From positions 1 to 64,000 of the forward strand of contig CAJTBO010000027.1 of NCBI GenBank assembly GCA_910573755.1: 64,000 nucleotides of DNA, given 5' to 3'. Source of the DNA: Lachnospiraceae bacterium. Lineage in GTDB: Bacteria; Bacillota; Clostridia; Lachnospirales; Lachnospiraceae. This document shows, one piece after another, positions 26,953 to 35,550 of the stretch. Below the pieces are notes generated by a model. It saw only the letters and a list, made by a program, of their open reading frames with translations, had not been told where the DNA came from and ran no database searches. The position numbers and the translations under genes were made by a program. Each line of letters begins with the position of its first letter. The stretch's first letter is position 1.

Positions 26953-28179
26953 TTATTTCAACACAAGCCTCTTAAAGCTCTTCTTCCCCTTCTTTAAGAT
27001 AACACCGTCGTTGTCAAAAAAGTTCATGTCATATACCGCCTTGACATCCGTCACCTTCTCGTCGTTTACACTGACGCCGCCCTGTTCGATGGCACGCCGC
27101 CCCTCGGAACGGGAAGCCGCCAGCCCGGAAGCCGTCAGCATACCGATCAGATCGATCTTGCCGTCCCGGAAATCATCCCCGGTGAGCACAGCCTTCGGCA
27201 TATTTTCTATACTGCCGCTGCCGCCAAAGAGCCCTTTGGAGGCCTCTTTCGCCTTGCCTGCCTCCTCTTCGCCGTGTACCAGATTGGTCAGTTCGTAGGC
27301 GAGAATATCCTTCGCCTCGTTTAACTGGCTGCCCTCCCACTTATCCATCTCATCGATCTGCTCGATCGGCAGGAAAGTCAGCATCCGCAGGCACTTCAGC
27401 ACATCCGCGTCCCCGATATTACGCCAGTACTGGTAGAACTCGTAGGGCGTGGTCTTGTTCGGATCAAGCCATACGGCGCCCTTCTGGGTCTTGCCCATCT
27501 TCTTCCCCTCCGAGTTCATCAAAAGGGTGATGGTCATAGCATAGGCATCCTTCGCCAGCTTTTTCCGGATCAGTTCCGTGCCGCCCAGCATATTGCTCCA
27601 CTGATCGTCCCCGCCGAACTGCATATTACAGCCGTAGCGCTTGTACAACTCCAGAAAATCGTAGGACTGCATGATCATGTAGTTAAACTCCAGAAAACTC
27701 AGGCCCTTTTCCATCCTCTGTTTATAGCACTCCGCACGGAGCATCGTATTGACGGAAAAGCAGGCGCCGATATCCCGGATAAATTCAATATAGTTTAAAT
27801 CCCTGAGCCACTCGGCGTTGTTCACCATCATGGCTTTTCCTTCCCCGAACTCGATAAAACGGCTCATCTGCTTTTTGAAACATTCGCAGTTATGGTCGAT
27901 CATTTCCGTTGTCATCATATTCCGCATATCCGTCCTGCCGGAAGGATCGCCGATCATACCGGTTCCGCCGCCGATCAGCGCGATCGGCTTGTTTCCCGCC
28001 ATCTGCAGCCGTTTCATCAGGCACAGCGCCATAAAATGGCCCACATGCAGGCTATCCGCCGTGGGGTCAAACCCGATATAAAAGGTAGCCTTTCCGTCGT
28101 TGACAAGTTCTCTGATCTCCTCTTCGTCCGTCAGCTGGGCAAGCAGTCCCCTTGCCTGTAACTCTTCAAATATTTTCAT
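26953..28179 (-). CDS. tyrS: Tyrosyl-tRNA synthetase
   Basis: A 408-residue class I aminoacyl-tRNA synthetase that charges tRNA-Tyr in the cytoplasm. The HIGH-type motif is HVGH within DPTADSLHVGHFMALCLM (38-55 region). The KMSKS-type motif is KMGKT. The C-terminal 65 residues form an S4-like RNA-binding domain (LAASRSEGRRAIEQGGVSVN). Length matches the family. No T-box leader is visible: only 51 bp separate it from the upstream gene. GAGAGGAGAG precedes the ATG. Confidence 0.97.
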   Translation of the reverse strand: MKIFEELQARGLLAQLTDEEEIRELVNDGKATFYIGFDPTADSLHVGHFMALCLMKRLQMAGNKPIALIGGGTGMIGDPSGRTDMRNMMTTEMIDHNCECFKKQMSRFIEFGEGKAMMVNNAEWLRDLNYIEFIRDIGACFSVNTMLRAECYKQRMEKGLSFLEFNYMIMQSYDFLELYKRYGCNMQFGGDDQWSNMLGGTELIRKKLAKDAYAMTITLLMNSEGKKMGKTQKGAVWLDPNKTTPYEFYQYWRNIGDADVLKCLRMLTFLPIEQIDEMDKWEGSQLNEAKDILAYELTNLVHGEEEAGKAKEASKGLFGGSGSIENMPKAVLTGDDFRDGKIDLIGMLTASGLAASRSEGRRAIEQGGVSVNDEKVTDVKAVYDMNFFDNDGVILKKGKKSFKRLVLK

Positions 28180-28230
28180 AACAGCATACTCTCCTCTCTG
28201 TATTGAAATCCTCCGCAGTAATCTTACTAT

Positions 28231-29343
28231 TTACTTTTTCGCCGTCCTGCCCGCTATGTGAAATGCCGCCATCATCATCACCGACAGCACGGTACTTCCC
28301 AATAATATCAACAGGATCCTGACGGGATAGGAACAGTAATACAGGTAGACCTGTACCATCTGTCCGGTCCACCAGTGGACGCAGTAGATCGGCAGGCTCA
28401 GCATGCCGAGCCACTCAAACACTTTTCCGTGGATCTTCCCCGTATAGCTTACGCCGCTTAACGTGATCGTCAGAGACACGGCAAGGATACCGACCACCGT
28501 CTCAAACACGTAGGCTTCCGGTTCGGAAGCCGCGAACAGGAAACATACAACGATGCCCCCGGCCTCCGCGATCGTCAGCAGAACCTTCGCAAAGGTTCCA
28601 AAGCTTTTCGCCGCCAGCTTCCCCGCCGCCAGATAGATCCCGAATCCCAGCGTCAGATTGGAAAAGGCGACCAACAGCCCCGAATAGCCCACCGGCGTTG
28701 TCTCTCCCCATCCCCAGGAGCCTCCCATGTGCAGGATCATCCAGCCGTGGATCAGAACCGGCACAAACCATACGATATAATGTTGAAAGGCATCCTCCGC
28801 TTTCAGACAAAGATAAACGATCAGCGGCAGCGTAAACAGCATTGCCGATACATACCACAGCGGCGCGTTCATAAACCGGTCCAGCCTCCCGGACACGATG
28901 CCTCCCATCGGCAGGAACAACAGTTCAAAAGGCAGAACCGCCAGTTCCGGCACCATATCCGCCGAAAAATTCCTCACCGAATAAATACGCCAGATATAAG
29001 CGATCAGCGTCCCGCATGCCGCATAGGGAAAAACTCTCCTGATCTTCTTCAGCGTATAATCCACCGCATAGCGCATTTTCTGAGAGATCTCCCCGTTTTC
29101 CTTTGAGATATGCCTCATCGCCATTGCGCCGGAAATAAAAAAGAAAAACTCCACCGCCACAAATCCGCTGGGGAACACGGTTCCCGTCTCAAAATCCTGC
29201 GCATTATGATGGATCACGATCATCACGCAGAACAGAAACCTGCACAACTCGATATATCCGTTTTTTACTTTCCGCATTTCTTTATTTTTTCCATCCATTC
29301 CCGTATCAGTCTTTCCTCTGCCATCCCTGCACGTATTTAGCAT
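28231..29343 (-). CDS. Acyltransferase family 3 membrane protein
   Basis: A membrane O-acyltransferase-like protein of up to 370 residues with about ten helices. It carries the family-typical start YIELCRFLFCVMIVIHHNAQ (with the His pair) and FVAVEFFFFISGAMAM. Such enzymes acylate surface glycans or lipids. The furthest ATG at 29343 overlaps the upstream stop (TAATG). Internal ATGs at 29298 and 29277 are also possible, and the conserved sequence only begins at the last one. The gene follows the VWA protein gene directly. Confidence 0.85.
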   Translation of the reverse strand: MLNTCRDGRGKTDTGMDGKNKEMRKVKNGYIELCRFLFCVMIVIHHNAQDFETGTVFPSGFVAVEFFFFISGAMAMRHISKENGEISQKMRYAVDYTLKKIRRVFPYAACGTLIAYIWRIYSVRNFSADMVPELAVLPFELLFLPMGGIVSGRLDRFMNAPLWYVSAMLFTLPLIVYLCLKAEDAFQHYIVWFVPVLIHGWMILHMGGSWGWGETTPVGYSGLLVAFSNLTLGFGIYLAAGKLAAKSFGTFAKVLLTIAEAGGIVVCFLFAASEPEAYVFETVVGILAVSLTITLSGVSYTGKIHGKVFEWLGMLSLPIYCVHWWTGQMVQVYLYYCSYPVRILLILLGSTVLSVMMMAAFHIAGRTAKK

Positions 29344-30548
29344 TACTTGTTTGCCATCAGCTTGATCATTCCGTCATTTAACCCCTTTACGGTCAGCTTG
29401 TACATCGGAAACAGTTCCTTGATCGCCGTCTCCGCCTCCCGCCAGGGCGCCCTGCCCGGCGCCATCTTTGGATTCATCCAAACGATCTTTTTATAGTGTT
29501 TCTTCATCAGCTGCAGCCACGCAAAGCCGGACAAGCCGCCGTTTGGCCCTCTGTAATTTCCGCTGTCGGAATAAAGTTCCTCCGGCGCCATCGCTGCATC
29601 GCCCACAATGATCACCTTATAATCGCTGTCCAGGTTGCGGAACATCCACTCCGTATCCACCCACTCGCCGTTCTCGCACTCCGGCGTCTTGTAAAGCTTG
29701 CTGTAGATACAGTTATGGAAATAATAGCACTTTACATCCTTAAAATGGTTCGACTTGTTCACCGCCTGAAACAGATCGTTCATCAGCGAACTGTAGGGGA
29801 TCATGGTTCCGCCGGAATCAAAAAGCAGTAAAAGCTTCACCGCGTTTTTCCGGGGCTTTTCCATCACGATCTGCAGACAGCCGCCGTTGTTGCAGGTCTT
29901 ATCCACCGTACCCGGGATGTCCAGTTCCGTCTTCGGGATATCCAGCTTTGTGGAAAACTGCCGAAGCCGCCGGAAAGCAAGCTGGAACTGCCTGTTATCC
30001 AGCACCCTGTCATCCCTGAAATCCTTGTATTTTCTGGCGCCGATCACAGAGAAAGCCGACTGATAACCGGTTTTTCCGCCCACTCTGACGCCGCCTACAT
30101 TGCCGCCCATATTGCCGAAAGACGTTTTGCCCATGGTGCCGATCCAGAACGAACCGCCGTTGTGCTCCTCGTTCTGATCCCGCAGCCTGTCCTTGAAGGT
30201 CTGCTCCACATCTTCCTTATCGATGACCGTATTGTCCTCCATCTGGTTTAAATGGGCTCTTGCCTCTTCATGCGCCAGCTCCATCATATCCGACTTATCC
30301 AGCCACCGGAGCATCTGGGACGTCACTTCATTTTCCGACTTCACACCCTTAAAGCACTCCTCAAATGCCATATCGAACTTGTCAAAATCCGTCTCGCTTT
30401 TCACAAGGATCATTCTTGCCAGATAATAAAACTGCGTAAGGCTGCTGCCCGCCATACCCCTCTCCAGCGCATCCTGCAGCGTCAGCCATTCGCTCATCGT
30501 GATATGAAGCCCCTTTGCCTTGCATATCTGAAAAAAAGGATAAAACAT
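29343..30548 (-). CDS. CoxE-like VWA domain protein
   Basis: A 401-residue cytoplasmic protein. Residues 1-120 are helical, starting MFYPFFQICKAKG and SEWLTLQDALERG. A von Willebrand A domain begins near 235 (AVKLLLLFDSGGTMIPYSSL). Its metal site is DSGGT (244-248) instead of the canonical DxSxS. The ATG at 30548 is chosen because CAGGGAG lies 8 bases upstream and family members start like this; the frame extends 36 codons further with atypical sequence. It lies just downstream of a MoxR ATPase, the usual partner, which probably remodels a target complex with it. The target is unknown. Confidence 0.86.
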   Translation of the reverse strand: MFYPFFQICKAKGLHITMSEWLTLQDALERGMAGSSLTQFYYLARMILVKSETDFDKFDMAFEECFKGVKSENEVTSQMLRWLDKSDMMELAHEEARAHLNQMEDNTVIDKEDVEQTFKDRLRDQNEEHNGGSFWIGTMGKTSFGNMGGNVGGVRVGGKTGYQSAFSVIGARKYKDFRDDRVLDNRQFQLAFRRLRQFSTKLDIPKTELDIPGTVDKTCNNGGCLQIVMEKPRKNAVKLLLLFDSGGTMIPYSSLMNDLFQAVNKSNHFKDVKCYYFHNCIYSKLYKTPECENGEWVDTEWMFRNLDSDYKVIIVGDAAMAPEELYSDSGNYRGPNGGLSGFAWLQLMKKHYKKIVWMNPKMAPGRAPWREAETAIKELFPMYKLTVKGLNDGMIKLMANK

Positions 30549-30693
30549 ATTGAGATACTCCCTGTATTCCGGTTCCGCAAAATCCCTTCCGGCACATCTT
30601 TGCACAACGCAATTTCCAACCGTTTTACATCCGCCGGTCGGGTTATGCGCTCCCACGGATTCTGCCCTTTCCGGTTCCTCTGATCCTTCGGTA

Positions 30694-31506
30694 TCAAATA
30701 CCGTGCTGTCTTACTGTCTCCAGATCCTCGTCCTTTTTCACCACCACGCCAAGAAACGGCATCCTCTCCTTCAGCACGCCTGCCGGAATCCCGCCGATCT
30801 GCAGCGCGTTGATCCAGTCGATCAGTTCTGACGTGCTTGGTTTTTTCCGGATATCCCGCATGGAACGGATATTATAGAAGATATCCATCGCCTGCTGCAT
30901 CAGGTTCTCCTCCACGTTTGGATAATGGGTCTTTACGATCTCCGCCATCAGTTCCCTGTCCGGGAAGTCGATATAATGGAAAATACATCTCCGGAGGAAC
31001 GCATCCGGCAGCTCCTTCTCCGCATTGGATGTGATGATCACAATAGGGCGGTGTTTCGCTTTTACGGTGCGCTTTGTCTCATGGATATAAAACTCCATCT
31101 GATCCAGCTCCCAGAGCAGGTCGTTGGGAAATTCCAGATCCGCCTTATCGATCTCATCGATCAGAAGCACCACCTGTTCTTCCGCCTCAAAAGCCTCCCC
31201 CAGTTTTCCCAGTTTGATATAGCGGGCGATATCATCCACGCCCTCCTCCCCGAACTGCCCGTCATAAAGGCGCTGGATTGTATCATACATATAAAGTCCG
31301 TCCTGTGCCTTTGTGGTGGACTTGATATTCCAGATGACCAGCTTCTTCCCGAGGGACTGCGCCACCGCCTGTGCCAGCATAGTCTTTCCCGTGCCCGGCT
31401 CCCCCTTGATCAGAAGGGGCTTTTGCAGCGCGATCGCCACATTCACTCCGTCCATCAATTCCCTCGAAGCTACGTACTGATTGGTACTGTTAAATCCCTG
31501 ATCCAT
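30694..31506 (-). CDS. MoxR-family AAA+ ATPase
   Basis: A 270-residue AAA+ ATPase. Walker A is GEPGTGKTM, Walker B is VVLLIDEIDKAD, followed by the MoxR-typical FPNDLLWELDQMEFYI and sensor-1 IVIITSNAEKELPDAFLRR. The ATG at 31506 is chosen for AGAGGAT upstream; seven more codons are open. It pairs with the CoxE-like VWA protein encoded about 145 bp downstream. MoxR/VWA pairs act as chaperones for cofactor insertion or complex assembly, but no client gene is evident here. Confidence 0.93.
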   Translation of the reverse strand: MDQGFNSTNQYVASRELMDGVNVAIALQKPLLIKGEPGTGKTMLAQAVAQSLGKKLVIWNIKSTTKAQDGLYMYDTIQRLYDGQFGEEGVDDIARYIKLGKLGEAFEAEEQVVLLIDEIDKADLEFPNDLLWELDQMEFYIHETKRTVKAKHRPIVIITSNAEKELPDAFLRRCIFHYIDFPDRELMAEIVKTHYPNVEENLMQQAMDIFYNIRSMRDIRKKPSTSELIDWINALQIGGIPAGVLKERMPFLGVVVKKDEDLETVRQHGI

Positions 31507-31527
31507 TTTTATCCTCTTTCTGTGCAT

Positions 31528-31719
31528 CTGTTTTCACAGGATATATCCGCGCAAGATGCACCGCACGCAGTTCCTGTTTTATTTGCTTTGCTTATTTTAT
31601 CCGGTTTATTTTTTATATTTACTTTATCTGCTCATCTGTTTTATCCGGTTTATCTATTTCATCTGTTTTATCTGCTCATCTTTTTTGCCTGCTTTATCTC
31701 TCTTTCCTTTTTATCCTTC
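31528..31719. repeat. Low-complexity pyrimidine-rich spacer
   Basis: Degenerate TTTATCYG-type repeats fill most of the gap between the 166-residue protein gene and the MoxR gene. The minus strand reads as GATAAA-CAG units interrupted by stops. It resembles the hexad repeat in the MMPL tail, perhaps a decayed charged tail. No gene or clear terminator is seen. Confidence 0.55.
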
Positions 31720-32220
31720 TTATCTTAATTGTATGGTTATCCCTTCGTCACCGCCCGATACCCGGTACGCCCTGATCTCCTTCATTCCTTTCGGCACCAG
31801 TACATACTCTTTGAAAACAGCATGTTCTCCCGGCGGCAGTATATTGCAGTTCTGATAATTTCCGGGTCCCCAGTAATCCTCATCTTTTTCGAGCACGCTG
31901 ATCCATTCGTCATTTTCTCCATAATACAGACAGATATTTCCACAAACGTCCGTCGTATCATTGATCGTGCCCACAAGGTCATAGGTGATCTCCACCACTT
32001 CCATCTCCTCCGGATCATCTACTGCCATGTAATCCGGAATCAGATACCCTTCCGGCATCCCGTCCAGCCGTATCCCTTCACAGCCTGCTATAGGTGAATA
32101 GGCATAAGGCGTACAGACATCAAAGTACAACTGGCTGACATATCCGGAATAGCAGATCAGGCATGCCAGGACAACAACCGCACAGAAAACACCGGAAAAC
32201 ACATTCAGCTTATTTTTCAT
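31720..32220 (-). CDS. Hypothetical membrane-anchored extracytoplasmic protein
   Basis: A 166-residue protein. An N-terminal membrane helix or uncleaved signal (NVFSGVFCAVVVLACLICYS) is followed by an acidic, probably beta-sandwich domain of about 130 residues. The domain has four Cys. No family is recognised. GAGGAGACGCC precedes the ATG. It overlaps the upstream zinc-ribbon protein gene by 4 bp, so the two are translationally coupled. Both have a single helix plus an external domain, and a shared envelope role is likely. Confidence 0.72.
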   Translation of the reverse strand: MKNKLNVFSGVFCAVVVLACLICYSGYVSQLYFDVCTPYAYSPIAGCEGIRLDGMPEGYLIPDYMAVDDPEEMEVVEITYDLVGTINDTTDVCGNICLYYGENDEWISVLEKDEDYWGPGNYQNCNILPPGEHAVFKEYVLVPKGMKEIRAYRVSGGDEGITIQLR

Positions 32221-33383
32221 GGCGTCTCCTCCTCAAGAACCAGGGCAACACTCACTCTCTTTTCCAGAATCGAGATACCCTCCTTCTCCTTTTCCTGATC
32301 AAACGAGATCGTGACCACTCCCGCGTCTTTCCCGGTCAGGAAATAAAATTTCCCGGTCTTTCCTTCTACGGAACTGTAATCCAGATAGTTATATCCTGTC
32401 AGAATTTCTTCCGCATCATATCCTTCCATGGAATACAATTCTTCTATAATATCATCCGTAACATAATAGGAGGATTCCCCGCCGGAAGATTTTTTTATCA
32501 GCACATCTCCCAAAGTATAACTGTCCAGATACTGGCTGCAGGTATATCCGTCCGACAAATATACCATACCGGAAGTAAAACTTCTGTCCCATTCCTCCGT
32601 CGGCAGTACGCCCACCGTCACCGCCACCAGCTTATCCCCTGCCGGTATATGGGCGGGAATATCATCCAGCATGGATGTATCCACCACTTCCGCTTTCTCC
32701 ACAACGAGCATCCTGCCGTTTATCTCAAAAAGCTCCCCCGGTCCTGCGAATTCCTGCTCATAATCCAGAGTGGTATAGCTTTTTGTCAGGCTGACCCTCT
32801 TTATATTGCAGGCTATGATCGTTGCCACGACCGTCACCGCCGCCAAAACGAAACAGACCAGCGCGACCATATTTTTCTCCAGCGCTCCGCTGTCCGGCTT
32901 TGCGTTTCCGTATTGTTGCCGCGGGCGGCTTCCCTGAGTTCCTGCCTGCTGATAAGGGTAATTTCCCTGCTGCCCTTTCCGCTGATACGGATTATCCCCC
33001 CGCGTCCCGGTCTGCTGATGCGGATAACCTCCCTGCTGCCCTTTCTGCTGATACGGATTATCCCCCCGCGTCCCGATCTGCTGATACGGATAACCTTCCT
33101 GCTGCCTTTTCTGCTGATACGGATCCGCCGTCCCTGTCTGATGCGACATGCCCTGCTGCATCTGCGACCCGTGCATATTGTATTTATCGTACATCTTGTG
33201 AAGCTGCGCGTGCTGCTTTACCGCCTGCGCGTCGGTGGACGTCTTTTCCCTGTCCTCAAACTTCGCGCTGAAATACCCGCTTACATCATATTCCGTCTGC
33301 CGGTTATGAAAATGCCCGCACTTCGGACAGATCCCGCTATACATTTCCTCGTCAAAATGCTTTCCGCATCTCATACATTTCAT
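32217..33383 (-). CDS. Zinc-ribbon protein with Gln-rich repeats and an external domain
   Basis: A 388-residue protein. An N-terminal zinc ribbon has Cys3, Cys6, Cys19 and Cys22 (MKCMRCGKHF, then ICPKCGHFH). A Gln/Gly/Tyr-rich linker (about 80-165) follows, with about four repeats of NPYQQKGQQGGYPYQQ type. A membrane helix (VALVCFVLAAVTVVATIIAC) comes next, then an extracytoplasmic domain of about 200 residues with an adhesion-like beta pattern. The topology puts the zinc ribbon inside and the domain outside. It is coupled by a 4-bp overlap to the 166-residue gene. The ribosome binding site is weak. Function unknown. Confidence 0.75.
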   Translation of the reverse strand: MKCMRCGKHFDEEMYSGICPKCGHFHNRQTEYDVSGYFSAKFEDREKTSTDAQAVKQHAQLHKMYDKYNMHGSQMQQGMSHQTGTADPYQQKRQQEGYPYQQIGTRGDNPYQQKGQQGGYPHQQTGTRGDNPYQRKGQQGNYPYQQAGTQGSRPRQQYGNAKPDSGALEKNMVALVCFVLAAVTVVATIIACNIKRVSLTKSYTTLDYEQEFAGPGELFEINGRMLVVEKAEVVDTSMLDDIPAHIPAGDKLVAVTVGVLPTEEWDRSFTSGMVYLSDGYTCSQYLDSYTLGDVLIKKSSGGESSYYVTDDIIEELYSMEGYDAEEILTGYNYLDYSSVEGKTGKFYFLTGKDAGVVTISFDQEKEKEGISILEKRVSVALVLEEETP

Positions 33384-33493
33384 AATATACCACCAACTGT
33401 ACCCATATCTGTCAATTTAAAGCCGGTACGTTCAGCCCAAAGCGCAAACGGACCGCGGCAGGGCTGTTTTCGCCCGGACATCTGCCCTCCGTC

Positions 33494-34504
33494 CTATACC
33501 TGCCACCCACTGCTGATCTCGATCTTCTTATCCCGCAGCATCAACTCATCCAGCGCCTGCGCCGCAGGTTTTCCCTCAAACAGCACCAGATTCACCTGTT
33601 CGATGATAGGGATCTCCACACCGTATTTTTCCGCAAGCCCCATAGCGGCTTTAGCGGAATAAACGCCTTCCACCACCTGCTTCACTTCATCCATGGCTTC
33701 CTGCATGGTCTTTCCCTGACCGATCAAAATACCGGCGCGCCTGTTGCGGGAATGCATGGACGCACAGGTCACAATCAGGTCCCCGATGCCGGTAAGCCCG
33801 CTGAAGGTCTCCGGTTTTCCTCCCATTGTCATTCCCAGTCTTGCAATTTCAGCGATGCCCCGTGTGATCAGCGCCGCCTTTGTATTATCGCCGCAGCCCA
33901 GACCGTCCGCGATACCTGCCGCCAGCGCGATCACATTTTTCAGGGCGCCGCCCAACTCGATCCCCAGAATATCCGGGCTTGTATAGACACGGAACACCTT
34001 ATTCATCAAAAGATTCTGAATATATTCCGCCGTTTCCTTTGTTTTTGCGCCGACCACGATCGTGGTTGGCATCCCCTTTCCCACTTCCTCCGCATGGGAA
34101 GGTCCGGAAAGCACTGCCACATCCGCCTGCGGCACCTCCTGCCCGATGATCTCGGACAGCGTCATCAGTGTTTTTTCTTCCACGCCCTTCGCCACATTGA
34201 CAATGATCTGTCCTTCTTTCACAAAAGGCTTCATCATCGCCGCCGTACTTCTCGTAAACGGTGAAGGCACTGCCAAAATACACATATCCTTCCCTTCTAT
34301 CGCCGCCGCAAGCTCTGTCGTATAGGAGATGTTCTCCGGCAGTTTCACCCCCGGCAGTTTGTCCAGATGCTCCCTGTTTTCCTGCAGCATCTCGATCTCT
34401 TCTTTTACGATAGACCAGACTGTCACTTCATGTCCGTTGTCCGCCGCCAGCTTAGAGAGCGCCGTTCCCCAGCTTCCGGCGCCGATCAATCCTATTTTTG
34501 CCAT
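33494..34504 (-). CDS. gpsA: Glycerol-3-phosphate dehydrogenase [NAD(P)+]
   Basis: A 336-residue enzyme that reduces dihydroxyacetone phosphate to sn-glycerol-3-phosphate for phospholipid synthesis. The N-terminal Rossmann motif is GLIGAGSWGTALSKLAADNG. The catalytic Lys lies in the ELGGALKNVIALAAGIADGL stretch, followed by NTKAALITRGIAEIARLG. Length matches the family. It is followed upstream by plsY, which uses its product, so the pair supplies the first membrane-lipid step. AGAAAGGAAACAGGGT precedes the ATG. Confidence 0.97.
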   Translation of the reverse strand: MAKIGLIGAGSWGTALSKLAADNGHEVTVWSIVKEEIEMLQENREHLDKLPGVKLPENISYTTELAAAIEGKDMCILAVPSPFTRSTAAMMKPFVKEGQIIVNVAKGVEEKTLMTLSEIIGQEVPQADVAVLSGPSHAEEVGKGMPTTIVVGAKTKETAEYIQNLLMNKVFRVYTSPDILGIELGGALKNVIALAAGIADGLGCGDNTKAALITRGIAEIARLGMTMGGKPETFSGLTGIGDLIVTCASMHSRNRRAGILIGQGKTMQEAMDEVKQVVEGVYSAKAAMGLAEKYGVEIPIIEQVNLVLFEGKPAAQALDELMLRDKKIEISSGWQV

Positions 34505-34550
34505 ACCCTGTTTCCTTTCTGTTATATGAACTGTACAATATTTGCCGCCG

Positions 34551-35210
34551 TTATTCCTGCTTCTCTTCCTTCTTCTTCAGATAGGTCTTTCTCTCCTGTC
34601 CCTTTAACAGCCGTTTGATATTTTCCCGGTGTTTATAGTATGCCATCACAGCCAGTATTGCCGATACGATATACATCTCGTTCAGCGCCGCCTGTGACAT
34701 CCCGAATACGCCCGTCTGTCCTTCTATGATGATCTGAATGATAAATCCCGCATACACAAGAAGGGAACCCAGTGACACATAATGCGTCGTAAAAAAGGTG
34801 CCGAAAAACACGATGACACCCATGATGAAAAAACTCCAGTGAAAGCAGATGATCAGCCCTGCTGTCGCCGCAATGCCCTTTCCGCCCCGGAAATTCATAT
34901 AAAAAGGAAAGTTATGCCCTAAGATTGCCCCTGCCGCCGCATATAAAACAAGCAGATAGTTGATATCCGGCGCCAGATACGGCGCAATGATAAAACGCGC
35001 GGCAAGACATGCTATGGCACACTTCAGGATATCCCCAAACAGCACCAGTACCCCCGCCTTCACGCCGAAAGTCCGCAGCGTATTGGTTGTACCGGCATTC
35101 CCGCTTCCCTTTTCCCTGATGTCGATCCCTTTTGTTCTTCCATAGATATAAGCTGTCTGAAACAGCCCGCACAGATATCCGACCGCTAAACAGATAATAC
35201 GTGCTATCAT
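34551..35210 (-). CDS. plsY: Glycerol-3-phosphate acyltransferase PlsY
   Basis: A 219-residue membrane acyltransferase using acyl-phosphate to acylate glycerol-3-phosphate. It has about five helices and the three conserved motifs: EKGSGNAGTTNTLRTFG, HNFPFYMNFRGGKGIAAT and a C-terminal SLGSLLVYAGF region. The ATG at 35210 is chosen because GGAGG lies 5 bases upstream; the ATG four codons earlier overlaps that site. The C-terminal tail is unusually Lys/Glu-rich. It sits upstream of gpsA in the same orientation. A block of palindromic repeats lies directly upstream. Confidence 0.96.
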   Translation of the reverse strand: MIARIICLAVGYLCGLFQTAYIYGRTKGIDIREKGSGNAGTTNTLRTFGVKAGVLVLFGDILKCAIACLAARFIIAPYLAPDINYLLVLYAAAGAILGHNFPFYMNFRGGKGIAATAGLIICFHWSFFIMGVIVFFGTFFTTHYVSLGSLLVYAGFIIQIIIEGQTGVFGMSQAALNEMYIVSAILAVMAYYKHRENIKRLLKGQERKTYLKKKEEKQE

Positions 35211-35226
35211 ATTCTCCTCCATCCCA

Positions 35227-35550
35227 GTTCCGCATCTGTTCCTGCGATGCCATCACGGCAGAGCGATTTCCAGCCGCTTTTGCGTCTGTAAATCCTCTGG
35301 GCATCTTCTGAACAGATGCTGTTCTCCTGTTCCGCATCTGTTCCTGCGATGCCATCACGGCAGAGCGATTTCCAGCCGCTTTTGCGTCTGTAAATCCTCC
35401 GGGCATCTTCTGAACAGATGCTGTTCTCCTGTTCCGCATCTCCCCATTCCAGTTCCGCATCTTCCCCTCCCAGTACCGGTTGCGGCAGAGAAATTTACGC
35501 CCGCCCTGCGTTCGTAAATTTCTCCGGGCACTGTCCGGGGAAGATGCTGT
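35227..35550. repeat. Palindromic repeat block: two 102-bp tandem units plus a diverged third
   Basis: Units at 35227-35328 and 35329-35430 are almost identical. Each starts GTTCCGCA and folds as one long hairpin: outer arms GCATCTGTTC/GAACAGATGC (35232-35241 and 35310-35319 in the first), with a loop holding CAGCCGCTTTTGCGTCTG. A third hairpin has perfect arms GCATCTTCCCC (35457-35467)/GGGGAAGATGC (35537-35547) and inner arms GAGAAATTTACG (35488-35499)/CGTAAATTTCTC (35513-35524). It lies between der and plsY. Open frames through it are repeat artefacts. Confidence 0.9.

Noticed and set aside
33418-33475. CAGCCC...GGGCTG inverted repeat downstream of gpsA as another palindromic-family member
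   Set aside because: It lacks the AGTTCCGCA flank and the conserved loop; it may be a weak terminator.
34912-35460. 182-codon minus-strand open frame across the palindromic repeats
   Set aside because: It overlaps plsY in another frame and consists of the 102-bp repeat (34 codons per unit); the hairpin structure explains the openness.
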